Assembly (NCBI GenBank): GCA_963849365.1
Contig: CAWKHA010000001.1
Span: 620,001-684,000 of the forward strand
Source of the DNA: CAVQCJ01 sp963849365
Lineage (GTDB): Bacteria > Actinomycetota > Actinomycetes > Prado026
Length of the DNA stretch: 64,000 bases
Direction of reading: 5' to 3'
Below the pieces are notes generated by a model. It did not search any database. It was given only the letters and a program-made list of their open reading frames with translations, and was not told the origin of the DNA. The number at the start of each line of letters is the position of its first letter. Within the stretch, counting starts at the first letter, position 1. This document shows, piece after piece, positions 52,499 to 62,192 of the stretch. Made by a program: the position numbers and the translations under genes.

Positions 52499-53665
52499 TC
52501 AGTGGACGTCGACCGCGACCGGACCCGGTTCCGTGCCCTCGTCGGTCATCTGTTCGGCCAGCCGGAGGGCTTCCTCGATCAGCGTCTCGACGATCCTGGA
52601 CTCGGGCACGGTCTTGACGACCTCGCCCTTGACGAAGATCTGCCCCTTGCCGTTGCCGGATGCGACACCGAGGTCGGCCTCGCGGGCCTCGCCGGGCCCG
52701 TTCACGACGCAGCCCATCACCGCTACGCGCAGCGGGACCTCCAGTCCCGCCAGCCCGGCGGTGACCTCCTCGGCGAGGGTGTACACGTCGACCTGGGCCC
52801 GACCGCAGGACGGGCAGGACACGATCTCCAGCCCGCGCTGGCGCAGGTTCAGCGACTCCAGGATGGCGAGCCCGACCTTCACCTCCTCGACCGGCGGGGC
52901 GGACAGCGAGACGCGGATCGTGTCGCCGATACCCTCCGCCAGCAGCGCACCGAACGCGACCGCCGACTTCACCGTGCCCTGGAAGGCGGGGCCGGCCTCG
53001 GTGACGCCCAGGTGCAGCGGGTAGTCGCAGGCCGCTGACAGCTGGCGGTACGCCTGCACCATCACGACCGGATCGTGGTGCTTGACCGAGATCTTGATGT
53101 CGCGGAAGCCGTGCTCCTCGAACAGCGAGCACTCCCACAGCGCCGACTCGACCAGCGCCTCGGGGGTGGCCTTGCCGTACTTGGCGAGCAGGCGCGGGTC
53201 CAGCGAGCCGGCGTTGACGCCGATCCGGATCGGCACCCCCGCGTCGCCGGCCGCCCTGGCGATCTCCGCCACCTTGTCGTCGAACTGCTTGATGTTGCCG
53301 GGGTTCACCCGTACGCCCGCGCAGCCGGCGTCGATGGCCGCGAACACGTACCGCGGCTGGAAGTGGATGTCCGCGATCACCGGGATGTCGGACTTGCGTG
53401 CGATGGCCGGCAGCGCGTCCGCGTCGTCCTGGCTAGGGACGGCCACCCGGACGACCTGGCAGCCGGACGCCGTGAGCTCGGCGATCTGTTGCAGGGTGGC
53501 GTTGACGTCCGCGGTGAGCGTGGTCGTCATCGACTGCACGGAGACCGGCGCGTCGCCGCCGACCGTCACCGGGTGGTGCGGGTGCCGTAGCACGATCGGC
53601 CGGGTTGCGCGCCGTTCGGCGAGCGGCGGCAGCGGTACGTCCGGCATCCCCAGGTCGATCGTCAT
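52499..53665 (-). CDS. ispG: 4-hydroxy-3-methylbut-2-en-1-yl diphosphate synthase (IspG/GcpE)
   Basis: IspG is the iron-sulfur enzyme of the MEP isoprenoid pathway. The 388-residue product has GGDAPVSVQSMTTT, VNPGNIKQFDDKV and the cluster Cys residues in VSCPSCGRAQVD and MGCVVNGPGEA. It lies 7 nt after the site-2 protease gene in the dxr-rip-ispG order, linking it with dxr of the same pathway. Confidence 0.97.
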   Translation of the reverse strand: MTIDLGMPDVPLPPLAERRATRPIVLRHPHHPVTVGGDAPVSVQSMTTTLTADVNATLQQIAELTASGCQVVRVAVPSQDDADALPAIARKSDIPVIADIHFQPRYVFAAIDAGCAGVRVNPGNIKQFDDKVAEIARAAGDAGVPIRIGVNAGSLDPRLLAKYGKATPEALVESALWECSLFEEHGFRDIKISVKHHDPVVMVQAYRQLSAACDYPLHLGVTEAGPAFQGTVKSAVAFGALLAEGIGDTIRVSLSAPPVEEVKVGLAILESLNLRQRGLEIVSCPSCGRAQVDVYTLAEEVTAGLAGLEVPLRVAVMGCVVNGPGEAREADLGVASGNGKGQIFVKGEVVKTVPESRIVETLIEEALRLAEQMTDEGTEPGPVAVDVH

Positions 53666-53672
53666 CCTCGCC

Positions 53673-54899
53673 TCATATCTGGATCGGCTTGAAGATGTCC
53701 GCGGCGAGCAGCAGCACGGTCACCGTCACGAAGACGAAGATCACCGCGTACGCCAGCGGTAGCAGCTTGTTCAGGTCCGGCCGCGGCGGTTCGGGCAGCC
53801 CCTTGCGCCGGGCGAGCCAGGCGCGGAACCGCTCGTAGCCGAGGACGGCGACGTGGCCACCGTCCAACGGCAGCAGCGGCAGCATGTTGAACACGCCGAT
53901 GAAGATGTTGAAGCCGGCGAGCAGCATGAGCAGCGTGCTGACCTTGCCCGCCGGCGGCAGGTCGCTCTGCGCCACGTCGCCGCTGATCCGGGAGATCCCG
54001 ACCACCCCGACGGCTCCGTTGGGGTCCCGCGGCTGGCCGTCGAACAGCACGCCGAAGATCTGCCCGATCTTGCTGGGCAGGTTCGCGACCGCGGTGACAC
54101 TGGCGCCCAGGAGGCTGCCGACCTGGGAGAACGTCTTCCCGACCGACTCGACCGGGCCGTACCGCACGACGGTCTCCGGCGGGGGTGCGATGCCGATCGC
54201 GCCTACGGTGAGCGTCCTCGCCGGGTCGTTCAGGTCCGGGCGCTGCCGCGACACGGTCTGCACGGTGATCGGTGCCAGCTGCCGGCCGTCGCGCTCGACG
54301 ACCAGGGTGAGCTGCGCGTCCGGCTTCGCGCGGATCGCAGTGGTGAGGTCGTTCCAGGTGTGGATCGGCTTGCCGTCGACGGAGACCACGCGGTCGCCGG
54401 GCTGCAGCTGCGCGACCTTCGCGGGCGCGGCCGGGTCGCCGGGGTTGCACGCGGTCGAGGTGCTCGACACCGGCACGCAGGCGGAGACCCCGCCCAGGAC
54501 CGCCCGGTTGTCGGGCACGATCTCGCCGAAGCCCACGAAGGCCACGTAGAACAGCACGAGACCGATGACCAGGTGCATGAAGGAGCCGGCGCACAGCGTC
54601 ACCGCCCGCTGCCAGGCCGGCTTGTTGTAGAACGCGCGGGGGCGGTCTTCCGCGGAAACCGGCTCGAGGTCGGTCATCCCGATGATCTTGACGTAGCCGC
54701 CGGCCGGGATCGCCTTGACGCCGTACTCGGTCTCGCCGCGCCGGACGGACCACAGCCGCGAGCCGAAGCCGACGAAGAACTCGGTGACCTTGCAGCCGAA
54801 CCGACGCGCGGTCACGAAGTGGCCCCACTCGTGGATCATCACCGACAGCAGGATGCCGAGGACGAACAAGACGATCCCCAGCCAGCCGATCCCCGTCAC
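53673..54899 (-). CDS. rip: Site-2 intramembrane zinc metalloprotease (RseP/Rip1 type)
   Basis: The 408-residue M50 protease cleaves transmembrane anti-sigma factors and other membrane substrates. It has HEWGH in SVMIHEWGHFVTARRFG (active-site Glu), a PDZ domain around VAQLQPGDRVVSVDGK, and the third ligand region LPLLPLDGGHVAVLGYE, with about four membrane helices. GTG at 54899 overlaps the dxr stop. The dxr-rip-ispG order is conserved with M. tuberculosis, where the gene is rip1. Confidence 0.94.
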   Translation of the reverse strand: MTGIGWLGIVLFVLGILLSVMIHEWGHFVTARRFGCKVTEFFVGFGSRLWSVRRGETEYGVKAIPAGGYVKIIGMTDLEPVSAEDRPRAFYNKPAWQRAVTLCAGSFMHLVIGLVLFYVAFVGFGEIVPDNRAVLGGVSACVPVSSTSTACNPGDPAAPAKVAQLQPGDRVVSVDGKPIHTWNDLTTAIRAKPDAQLTLVVERDGRQLAPITVQTVSRQRPDLNDPARTLTVGAIGIAPPPETVVRYGPVESVGKTFSQVGSLLGASVTAVANLPSKIGQIFGVLFDGQPRDPNGAVGVVGISRISGDVAQSDLPPAGKVSTLLMLLAGFNIFIGVFNMLPLLPLDGGHVAVLGYERFRAWLARRKGLPEPPRPDLNKLLPLAYAVIFVFVTVTVLLLAADIFKPIQI

Positions 54900-56116
54900 C
54901 GCGCCCTCCCCAGCAGCTCGCGCGCCCGGGCCCGCGCCCAGGCGTCCGCTCCCAGCACGTCGTCCAGCGTCGGGGCCGGCTCGCCGGCTGCCGGCCGCCC
55001 GATGTGCTCGGTGAGGACGTCGGCGACCGTGTCCACGATCTTCAGGAACGGCAGCCCACCGGACAGGAAGGCCGCCACCGCCTCCTCGTTCGCACCGTTG
55101 TAGACCGCCGGCGCCGTGCCGCCGCTCGCGCCGGCCTGCCGGGCCAGCCGGACCGCCGGGAAGGCCTCCTCGTCGAGCGGCTCGAAGTCCCACCGCCCGA
55201 CCGTGGCCCAGTCGCAGGCGGGCGCGGCGTCCGGCACCCGGTCCGGCCAGGCCAGGGCGAGCGCGATCGGCAGCCGCATGTCCGGCGGCGACGCCTGCGC
55301 GAGAGTCGAGCCGTCGGTGAACTCGACCATCGAGTGCACGACCGACTGCGGGTGCACGACCACGTCGATGCGCTCGAACGGGATGTCGTACAGCAGGTGC
55401 GCCTCGATCACCTCGAGGCCCTTGTTGACCAGGGTGGCGCTGTTGACGGTGACCAGCGGGCCCATCGACCAGGTGGGGTGCGCGAGCGCCTGGTCGGGTG
55501 TGACGTCGGCGAGCTCGGAGCGGCTCCGCCCGCGGAACGGACCACCCGACGCCGTGAGCACCAGCCGGCGCACCTCGTCCGCGCGGCCGCCGCGCAGGCA
55601 CTGGGCCAGCGCAGAGTGCTCGGAGTCCACGGCCACGATCTGGCCCGGCTTCGCCCTGGCACGCACCAGCGGGCCGCCGACGATCAGCGACTCCTTGTTG
55701 GCCAGGGCGAGCGTGCGGCCCGCGTCGAGCGCGGCGAGGGTGGGCGCCAGTCCGGCAGCGCCGGGCAGCGCGTTCAGGACGACGTCGGCCGGCCACGCGG
55801 CAAGCTCGGCGCACGCCTGCGGACCGACGAGCACCTTCGGCAGCGAGGCGGCGCCGCGTTCCCAGCCGGCGGCGGTCGCGGAGGCGTACAGCGCGTCCTG
55901 CAGCTCCCGGGCCGCCTGCGGCCGCGCCACGGCGACGGCTTCGACGCCGAACGTCAGCGCCTGCTCGGCGAGCGCGGCGACCGACCCCGGCGTGCCGCCG
56001 GCGGCGCCAATCCCGACGATCCGGAACCGGCCGGGGTTGCGCCGGGCCACGTCGAGCGCCTGGGTGCCGACCGACCCGGTCGACCCGAGGACGACGACGT
56101 CGCGGGAGGCGCTCAC
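54896..56116 (-). CDS. dxr: 1-deoxy-D-xylulose 5-phosphate reductoisomerase
   Basis: DXR makes MEP in isoprenoid synthesis. The 406-residue product has VVVLGSTGSVGTQALDVARR, ALANKESLIVGG, the metal-binding VDSEHSALAQCL, and SMVEFTDGSTLAQASPPDM. Start GTG at 56116. It is the first gene of the dxr-rip-ispG operon; a 27-nt inverted repeat is in the upstream space. Confidence 0.96.
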   Translation of the reverse strand: MSASRDVVVLGSTGSVGTQALDVARRNPGRFRIVGIGAAGGTPGSVAALAEQALTFGVEAVAVARPQAARELQDALYASATAAGWERGAASLPKVLVGPQACAELAAWPADVVLNALPGAAGLAPTLAALDAGRTLALANKESLIVGGPLVRARAKPGQIVAVDSEHSALAQCLRGGRADEVRRLVLTASGGPFRGRSRSELADVTPDQALAHPTWSMGPLVTVNSATLVNKGLEVIEAHLLYDIPFERIDVVVHPQSVVHSMVEFTDGSTLAQASPPDMRLPIALALAWPDRVPDAAPACDWATVGRWDFEPLDEEAFPAVRLARQAGASGGTAPAVYNGANEEAVAAFLSGGLPFLKIVDTVADVLTEHIGRPAAGEPAPTLDDVLGADAWARARARELLGRAR

Positions 56117-56176
56117 GGGTCCATTGTCACCCGGCGCCGACCCCTCGTCGTGCCACCGGCAACCATCAACCCCCGC

Positions 56177-56238
56177 GACTGATGCGCGCGTCTTGGGCCT
56201 ACGAAGGGTCGCGAAGGCCCGAGACGCGCGCACCAGTC
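56177..56238. repeat. Near-perfect 27-nt inverted repeat
   Basis: Arms 56177-56203 and 56212-56238 pair with only three mismatches around an 8-nt loop; left arm begins GACTGATGCGCGCGTC and the right arm ends GCGCGCACCAGTC. It lies between the end of the aldehyde dehydrogenase gene (56257) and the start of dxr (56116). It could terminate the minus-strand message, though no T-run follows, or be a dispersed palindromic element. Confidence 0.7.
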
Positions 56239-56256
56239 GGGGCGGGAGGGGGTGGT

Positions 56257-57708
56257 CTAGAGGTCGAGGCCGGTGAGGACGAGCACGCGCTCGTACGTGA
56301 AGTCGGCCATGGCGAATCGCAGGCCCTCGCGGCCGACACCGGACTCCTTGATGCCGCCGTACGGCATCTGGTCGGACCGGAAGCTGGGGACGTCGCCGAC
56401 GACCACGCCGCCCACCTCGAGCTCGCGGTGCGCCGCGAACGCCGTCTTCAGGTCGTGCGTGAACAGCCCGGCCTGCAGGCCGTACCGGCTGTCGTTGACC
56501 AGCGCGAACGCTTCGGCCACGCCGTCGAAGGCCGTCACGGTCAGCACCGGCCCGAAGATCTCCTCGGTCGCGCAGCGCGAGCCCGGTGCGACGTCGACCA
56601 GCACCGTGGGCGCGTAGCCGGCGCCGTCCCTGGTCCCGCCGACCAGCACCTTGGCGCCGTCCGCTACGGCCTCGTCCACCCAGGACTCGACCCGGCGGGC
56701 CGCGGCCTCGTCCACCAGCGGGCCAACGTCGGTGGCCTCGTCCGCGGGGTCACCGGTGACCTGCTCCCCCACCCTGGCGACGATCCGCTCGAGCAGCCGG
56801 TCGTGCACGGCCCGGTCGACGAGCACCCTTTGCACGGAGACGCAGGACTGCCCGCCCTGGTAGTTGGCGAACGTCGCTATCCGGCCGGCCGCCCAGTCCA
56901 GGTCGGCGTCCGCGGACCAGTCGGCGGCGACGACGGCGGCAGCGTTTCCGCCGAGCTCGAGGGTGACGTGCTTGCGCGGCACCGAGTCCATGATCGAGTA
57001 GCCCACCGGGCCGGACCCGGTGAAGGACACGACCGGAAGCCGCGGGTCCCGGACCAGGTCAGGCATGGCCTCGTTGCCCACCGGCAGGACGGACCACATG
57101 CCCGCCGGCAGGTCGGTCTCCGCGAGCAGCTCACCGAGCAGCAGCGCCGACAGCGGCGTGGCGGGCGCCGGCTTGATCACGACCGGCGCGCCGACGGCGA
57201 TCGCCGGGGCCACCTTGTGGGCGACCAGGTTGAGCGGGAAGTTGAAGGGGGTGATGGCCAGCACGGGGCCCTTCGGGAAGCGCCGCACGATGGCGGCCCG
57301 GCCGGCCGTCGCTGCCTCGGTGTCCAGCCGCATCAGCTCACCGCCCTCGCGGCGGACTTCCTCGGCGGCCCACCGGAACGTCGCGGCCGCCCGCACCGCC
57401 TCGGCCCGCGCCCACTTGACCGGCTTGCCGTTCTCGGCGGTGATCAGCCGGGCGACCTCCTCGGTGCGCTCGGCGATGCGGCGCGAGATGTGGGTCAGAG
57501 CGTCCGCACGCGCAGCCACCGAGAGCCGGGCCGCCGCAGGGGCCACATCGTGCGCGGCACGGACGGCCTCCTCCACCTGCGCGGCGTCCGGGACCCAGAC
57601 GGTGGCGACAAGGGACCCGTCGTACGGGTGGCGGACGTCGAGGGTCGTCGTGCCGTCGGCACCCGTCGTGGGCCGGCCGGCGACGTAGAACGGGCGAGGG
57701 TCGGTCAT
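56257..57708 (-). CDS. Aldehyde dehydrogenase (NAD(P)-dependent)
   Basis: The 483-residue ALDH has LAITPFNFPLNLVAHKV, the base Glu in LELGGNAAAVV, and the nucleophile Cys in YQGGQSCVSVQR. It is closest by pattern to the group acting on glyceraldehyde-3-phosphate, lactaldehyde or succinic/glutaric semialdehydes. In this neighbourhood (PucR regulator, GABA-type aminotransferase) a role in oxidising an amine-derived semialdehyde is likely. I used the ATG at 57708; a GTG 6 nt upstream is possible. Confidence 0.85.
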   Translation of the reverse strand: MTDPRPFYVAGRPTTGADGTTTLDVRHPYDGSLVATVWVPDAAQVEEAVRAAHDVAPAAARLSVAARADALTHISRRIAERTEEVARLITAENGKPVKWARAEAVRAAATFRWAAEEVRREGGELMRLDTEAATAGRAAIVRRFPKGPVLAITPFNFPLNLVAHKVAPAIAVGAPVVIKPAPATPLSALLLGELLAETDLPAGMWSVLPVGNEAMPDLVRDPRLPVVSFTGSGPVGYSIMDSVPRKHVTLELGGNAAAVVAADWSADADLDWAAGRIATFANYQGGQSCVSVQRVLVDRAVHDRLLERIVARVGEQVTGDPADEATDVGPLVDEAAARRVESWVDEAVADGAKVLVGGTRDGAGYAPTVLVDVAPGSRCATEEIFGPVLTVTAFDGVAEAFALVNDSRYGLQAGLFTHDLKTAFAAHRELEVGGVVVGDVPSFRSDQMPYGGIKESGVGREGLRFAMADFTYERVLVLTGLDL

Positions 57709-57771
57709 GGTCACGAGCGTAGGTCGCGTCCGAGCGCCGAACGTTGTACGCCATGGCCTGGAACGCCTGGG

Positions 57772-59283
57772 TCAGTGCACCTCGGCGTCCTGGGCCCGGA
57801 AGCGCAGCGCGAGCCACAGCTCGGCCCGCAGGTCGGGGTCGTCCAGGGAGCGGCCCAGCAGCTCCTCGACCCGGCGCATGCGGTAGCGCAGCGTGTGCCG
57901 GTGCACCCCCAGGTCCGCGGCCGCGGTGTCCCACTGGCCGTGCCGGGCCAGCCACGCCGACAACGAGGCCACCAGGTCGCCCTTGCGCCCCTCGAGCGGC
58001 GCGAGCAGGGCGCGCGCCAGGTCCCGGGCGACCTCCGGGTCGAGCGCCGCGAGCATGCCCTCGGCGGCGAGCCGGCCGTACCAGGCCGGCCACGGGCCGC
58101 GGGTCGCCGACATCGCATGACCCGCCTCGCGCACGGCGCTGCCCAACTCGGCCGGGCCGGCGGCCGTGCTGCCGCCCGACGGCACGTCGGCGAGGACGGC
58201 CGCGACCTCGGCGACGGCCTCGGGCTCGTCCGGCAGAACGACGTACGCCTCGTGCCCGAGCTCGGCAACCGCCCGGTCGCGGCCTCCGGCGCTCTCCAGC
58301 GCCCGGACAGCGGCTGAGCGCTGCAGGGACGTACCCCCGACGACGACGAGCCGCAGCGGGCCGTCGGTGAGCCACCCCCAGCCGAGCTGCCCGAGCGGTA
58401 GCGACTGTGGGTCGGCCCCGGCCACCAGCAGCCGGACCGTCGCGGTGCGCACCTGCGCTCGCCCGGTGGCACCCGAGGTCCCGTCCCGCTCGGCGGCGAT
58501 GGACAGCAGCGACACGGCGACGGCGACCACGGACTGCGCGGTGCGGTCCAGCGCCGCCCGGGTGCCGACGGCCAGGAACCCGCGGACCCGTCCGCTCGCG
58601 CCCAGCGGGTGCACGCTCACCTGTCCGTCCGCGTCGCCTACGGACGACGACGCGAGCAGCCCCCGCCCACGCAGCGCGGCCAGCTCGGGAGCCAGCGCCC
58701 CGGCGCGCTGCCGTGCCCTCCCGTCGGCGTCCGGCGGCGCGGCGTGCAGCACGTGACCCGCCGCGTCCAGGACCAGCACCCAGCCCCCGGTGTGCCTGGC
58801 CAGCCGGGCCGCGACGGCCGCGCTCCCGTTCGGGCCCAGCGCAGCCCGGGTGAGGTCGCGCTGAGCCTCGAACGCCCGGGTGATCGCTTCGTACTCCTCG
58901 ACCCCGAGCAGCACCGAGACCGCCTTGCTCACCGCGATGAAAGCCGTTTCCGCGGCGACCTCCAGGAGCGGAAGTCCAAGCCGGTCCGCGGCCGCGACCA
59001 GGCCCGGCGGGACCGTCTCGTGCGTCAGCCCGACGCCAAGCCCGAAGGCCGCGACGTCGGCGTCGACCAGCCGCTCGACGTACGCCGCGAGCTGGTCGGG
59101 GTCGTCGTGCGGCAGCCGCATCCCGGTGGACAGCAGCAGCTCGCCCCCCTCCAGGAAGGCGGTCGGGTCCTCAAGCTCGGACACCGCGACCCAGCGCACG
59201 GGCCGGTCGCGGCCGTCCGGGCCGGCCAGGCGACGCAGCCCGAGGCCGGGCAGGTCCGTCACGGTCCGGACGCTGGGCGGCAC
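57772..59283 (-). CDS. PucR-family transcriptional regulator
   Basis: A 503-residue regulator with an N-terminal PucR domain (VRWVAVSELEDPTAFLEGGELLL), a middle GGDEF-like/sensor region (YVVLPDEPEAVAEVAA), and a C-terminal helix-turn-helix (AAADLGVHRHTLRYRMRRVEE). PucR proteins control purine, polyamine and GABA use. It is divergent from the aminotransferase at 59480 and lies upstream of the aldehyde dehydrogenase (57-nt gap), so it probably controls both. Confidence 0.93.
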   Translation of the reverse strand: MPPSVRTVTDLPGLGLRRLAGPDGRDRPVRWVAVSELEDPTAFLEGGELLLSTGMRLPHDDPDQLAAYVERLVDADVAAFGLGVGLTHETVPPGLVAAADRLGLPLLEVAAETAFIAVSKAVSVLLGVEEYEAITRAFEAQRDLTRAALGPNGSAAVAARLARHTGGWVLVLDAAGHVLHAAPPDADGRARQRAGALAPELAALRGRGLLASSSVGDADGQVSVHPLGASGRVRGFLAVGTRAALDRTAQSVVAVAVSLLSIAAERDGTSGATGRAQVRTATVRLLVAGADPQSLPLGQLGWGWLTDGPLRLVVVGGTSLQRSAAVRALESAGGRDRAVAELGHEAYVVLPDEPEAVAEVAAVLADVPSGGSTAAGPAELGSAVREAGHAMSATRGPWPAWYGRLAAEGMLAALDPEVARDLARALLAPLEGRKGDLVASLSAWLARHGQWDTAAADLGVHRHTLRYRMRRVEELLGRSLDDPDLRAELWLALRFRAQDAEVH

Positions 59284-59354
59284 GGCGAGCCTCCGGTCTG
59301 TGCGCGGCGCTGTTCGGTGGGTCGCCGGTCGCGCACGGCGTGGTTTGTACTCAG

Positions 59355-59375
59355 CGGCCTACGCTAGCGAGGCCG
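59355..59375. promoter_or_regulatory. Inverted repeat in the pucR-aminotransferase promoter
   Basis: CGGCCT (59355-59360) and AGGCCG (59370-59375) are exact 6-bp arms with a 9-nt spacer, in the 196-nt divergent region. A PucR dimer could bind here. The rest of the region shows no gene. Confidence 0.3.
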
Positions 59376-59479
59376 TTGGCCCTGGTGACAGGGGTCCCCG
59401 GGCAGTAGCTCGCCTACTCTGCGGGGACCGCAGCAAGCACATTTCGCGGCCCATCAGCCGAGCACGGAGGCAGGCAGCC

Positions 59480-60841
59480 ATGACGGACATCGACCATGTC
59501 GGAGGCCCCTCGCTCCCCCAGGAGCGACGTGTCGTCACCGCCATCCCAGGGCCCCGTTCGACCGAGCTGATGTCCCGCCGCAACGACGCCTGCGCGCGGG
59601 GCCTGAGCACCACGCTGCCGGTGTTCATCGAGAAGGCGGGCGGCGGCGTCCTCGTCGACGTCGACGGCAACTCGCTCATCGACATGGGGTCGGGCATCGC
59701 AGTCGTCAACGTCGGCAACAGCGCCGACCGGGTCGTGGCGAACGTCCAGGCGCAGGTCGCCGCGTTCACCCACACCTGCTTCATGGTCACGCCGTACGCC
59801 GGGTACGTGGAGGTCTGCGAGGCGCTGAACCGGCTCACCCCGGGCGACTTCGCCAAGAAGAGCGTCTTGCTCAACTCCGGCGCCGAGGCCGTGGAGAACG
59901 CAGTCAAGATCGCCCGCTCGTACACCGGCCGCGATGCGGTCGTCGTCTTCGAGCACGGCTACCACGGTCGCACCAACCTGACGATGGCCATGACTGCGAA
60001 GAACATGCCGTACAAGCACGGGTTCGGGCCGTTCGCGGGCGAGGTCTACCGGATGCCGCTGGCGTACCCGTTCCGCTGGCCGACCGGCCCGGCGAACTGC
60101 GGCCCCGAGGCGCTCGACCAGGCGATCTCGAAGATCGAGAAGGAGGTCGGGGCCGCCAACGTCGCCGCGATCGTCATCGAGCCGATCGCCGGTGAGGGTG
60201 GCTTCGTCGTGCCCGCCGAGGGCTTCCTGCCCGGTCTGGCCGCGTACGCGCGCGACAACGGCATCGTCTTCGTCGCGGACGAGATCCAGACCGGCTTCGC
60301 CCGCACCGGTGCCATGTTCGCCTGCGAGCACGAGGGCGTCGTGCCGGACCTGATCACCACGGCGAAGGGGATCGCCGGCGGGCTGCCGCTGGCGGCCGTG
60401 ACCGGTCGCGCCGAGATCATGGACGCCCCGCACGTCGGCGGCCTGGGCGGGACCTACGGCGGCAACCCGGTGGCCTGCGCCGCTGCGCTCGGTGCGATCG
60501 CGACGATCGAGGAGCAGGACCTCGCCGCGAAGGCGCGGGCCATCGAGTCAGTGATGCTGCCGGCGCTGTGCGACATGCAGTCGCGGCACGCTGTCATCGG
60601 GGACGTGCGCGGCCGTGGCGCGATGCTCGCGGTCGAGCTCGTCAGGCCGGGCACCCTCGAGCCCGACACCGCGTCGACCGCGGCGGTCGCGAAGTTCTGC
60701 CACGGCGAGGGGGTGCTCGTGCTGACCGCGGGCACCTACGGCAACGTGCTGCGCTTCCTGCCCCCGCTGGTGATGCCTGCGCACCTGCTCGAGGACGCGC
60801 TCACCGTCCTGGACAAGGCTTTCGCCGCGCTGACCGCCTAG
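59480..60841 (+). CDS. gabT: 4-aminobutyrate-type (class III) aminotransferase
   Basis: The 453-residue PLP enzyme has the class III pattern: NSGAEAVENAVKIARSYTG, GYHGRTNLTMAM, VADEIQTGFARTG, and the PLP lysine in TTAKGIAGGLPLA. It would convert GABA or another omega-amine to a semialdehyde with 2-oxoglutarate. CGGAGG is 9 nt upstream of the ATG. It is divergent from pucR, next to which lies the aldehyde dehydrogenase that would finish the pathway. Confidence 0.9.
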   Translation: MTDIDHVGGPSLPQERRVVTAIPGPRSTELMSRRNDACARGLSTTLPVFIEKAGGGVLVDVDGNSLIDMGSGIAVVNVGNSADRVVANVQAQVAAFTHTCFMVTPYAGYVEVCEALNRLTPGDFAKKSVLLNSGAEAVENAVKIARSYTGRDAVVVFEHGYHGRTNLTMAMTAKNMPYKHGFGPFAGEVYRMPLAYPFRWPTGPANCGPEALDQAISKIEKEVGAANVAAIVIEPIAGEGGFVVPAEGFLPGLAAYARDNGIVFVADEIQTGFARTGAMFACEHEGVVPDLITTAKGIAGGLPLAAVTGRAEIMDAPHVGGLGGTYGGNPVACAAALGAIATIEEQDLAAKARAIESVMLPALCDMQSRHAVIGDVRGRGAMLAVELVRPGTLEPDTASTAAVAKFCHGEGVLVLTAGTYGNVLRFLPPLVMPAHLLEDALTVLDKAFAALTA

Positions 60842-60873
60842 CGCGCCAGTTCGGGTCAGACCGAGTGCAGTGG

Positions 60874-62079
60874 TCAGCGGTCCTCCATCCCCCACGGGGA
60901 GCCGTACTCGACGAGCTTGTCCAGGAAGGGCTTGGGCGGCAGCGCCTCCGGGCCCAGCACGCCGCTGCCCGACCAGACGCCTTCGGCGAGCAGCTCCAGC
61001 GCCGCGACCGGGTTGATGGCGGTCTGCCAGACGACGGCCTGGGAGCCGTACTCCGCCATCGACCAGGCGTTGTCGACGACGTGGTAGAGGTACACCTCGC
61101 GCGGCTTGCCGTCTTTGCCCGTGCCGGTGACCCAGGTGCCCGCACAGGTCTTGCCGTGCATGCGGTCGCCCAGTCCGGCGGGGTCCGGCAGGCACGCGGC
61201 GACCACGTCGCGCGGTGACACCTCGACGCCGCCCACCGACACCTTCTGCGTGCGGTCCAGGCCGATCTTGTGCAGCACGTCGAGCACGTTGATGAACTCG
61301 TCGCCGAGCCCGTACTTGAACGTCACCCGTCTGGCGTCCACCCAGCGCGGCATGAGGAGCACCTCTTCGTGCTCGACGTTCACGCACTCAACCGCGCCGA
61401 TGCCCTCGGGGAAGACGAAAGTCTCCGGCTCGGAGAACGGCGCGGTCGTGTACCAGCCGCGGCCCTTCTCGTACACTACGGGCGGGTTGAGGCACTCCTC
61501 GATCGTTGTCCAGATCGAGAACGACGGCGCGAACGTGTAGCCGTCCACCTCCAGGTTGGCCCCGTCGCGCACGCCGAGCTCGTCGATCTCGCTGAACAGC
61601 TCGTCGGCGGCGTACCGCGCGAACACGTCGGAGAGCCCGGGCTCGACCCCGATGCCGACGAGGGCCAGCCGACCCTGGCGCTCCCACTCCGGCGCGGCTG
61701 CGAACTGCTCGTCGCCGAGCTTGACGCCGACTTCCTCGTACGGCCGGGTCGGGTGCGGTGCGGACAGCGACATCGCCATGTCCATGTAGTCGGCGCCGGC
61801 CGCCAGGGCTCCCTCGAAGACAGGCAGGACGAAGCGCGGGTCCACCGCGTTGAACACGTGCGTCGCGCCGTGCTCACGGGCCAGCCTCGCCACGGCCTCG
61901 GCGTCGGACGCGTCGATCCGCGCGGCGGTGAACCGCTCGTCGCCGAGCTCACCGACCACCCGCTCGGCGCGGGCCTCGTCGTAGTCGCTGACCACGAACG
62001 CCTCGAAGAACGCGCGCCGGGCGGCGATCTTCGCCGCGGCCGAGCCCACTCCACCGGCACCGACCATGAGGATCCGCAT
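60874..62079 (-). CDS. Saccharopine-dehydrogenase-like protein
   Basis: A 401-residue protein with MRILMVGAGGVGSAAAKIA (dinucleotide-binding), DASDAEAVARLAREHGATH and VFNAVDPRFVLPVFEGA, typical of the saccharopine dehydrogenase/Lys9 superfamily. Members act in lysine catabolism, and relatives in polyamine (carboxynorspermidine, homospermidine) metabolism. I used the ATG at 62079 with GGAGA upstream; in-frame residues before it lack homology. It converges on the aminotransferase gene (32-nt gap). The position near agmatinase and GABA-type genes favours polyamine or lysine metabolism. Confidence 0.88.
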   Translation of the reverse strand: MRILMVGAGGVGSAAAKIAARRAFFEAFVVSDYDEARAERVVGELGDERFTAARIDASDAEAVARLAREHGATHVFNAVDPRFVLPVFEGALAAGADYMDMAMSLSAPHPTRPYEEVGVKLGDEQFAAAPEWERQGRLALVGIGVEPGLSDVFARYAADELFSEIDELGVRDGANLEVDGYTFAPSFSIWTTIEECLNPPVVYEKGRGWYTTAPFSEPETFVFPEGIGAVECVNVEHEEVLLMPRWVDARRVTFKYGLGDEFINVLDVLHKIGLDRTQKVSVGGVEVSPRDVVAACLPDPAGLGDRMHGKTCAGTWVTGTGKDGKPREVYLYHVVDNAWSMAEYGSQAVVWQTAINPVAALELLAEGVWSGSGVLGPEALPPKPFLDKLVEYGSPWGMEDR

Positions 62080-62144
62080 GACTGTCTCCAGCTGCTCACG
62101 GGCCACGCCTCTTGCGTCGGCCCGGGTTGAGGGGAAAGGTAGTG

Positions 62145-62159
62145 CATAAGCGGATTATG
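62145..62159. promoter_or_regulatory. Palindromic operator upstream of ureohydrolase/MarR operon
   Basis: CATAA (62145-62149), a 5-nt spacer GCGGA, and TTATG (62155-62159) form an AT-rich palindrome in a GC-rich setting, extendable with imperfect flanks. It lies in the divergent region before the ureohydrolase gene, whose operon ends with a MarR regulator, so self-regulation is likely. Confidence 0.55.
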
Positions 62160-62192
62160 TATAGCGAGCCGAAAGGCCGGTCTGGAGCAGCC

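Noticed and set aside
57708..57771. Joint operon of pucR and the aldehyde dehydrogenase as certain
   Set aside because: The 63-nt gap permits either co-transcription or a separate promoter; the sequence does not decide.
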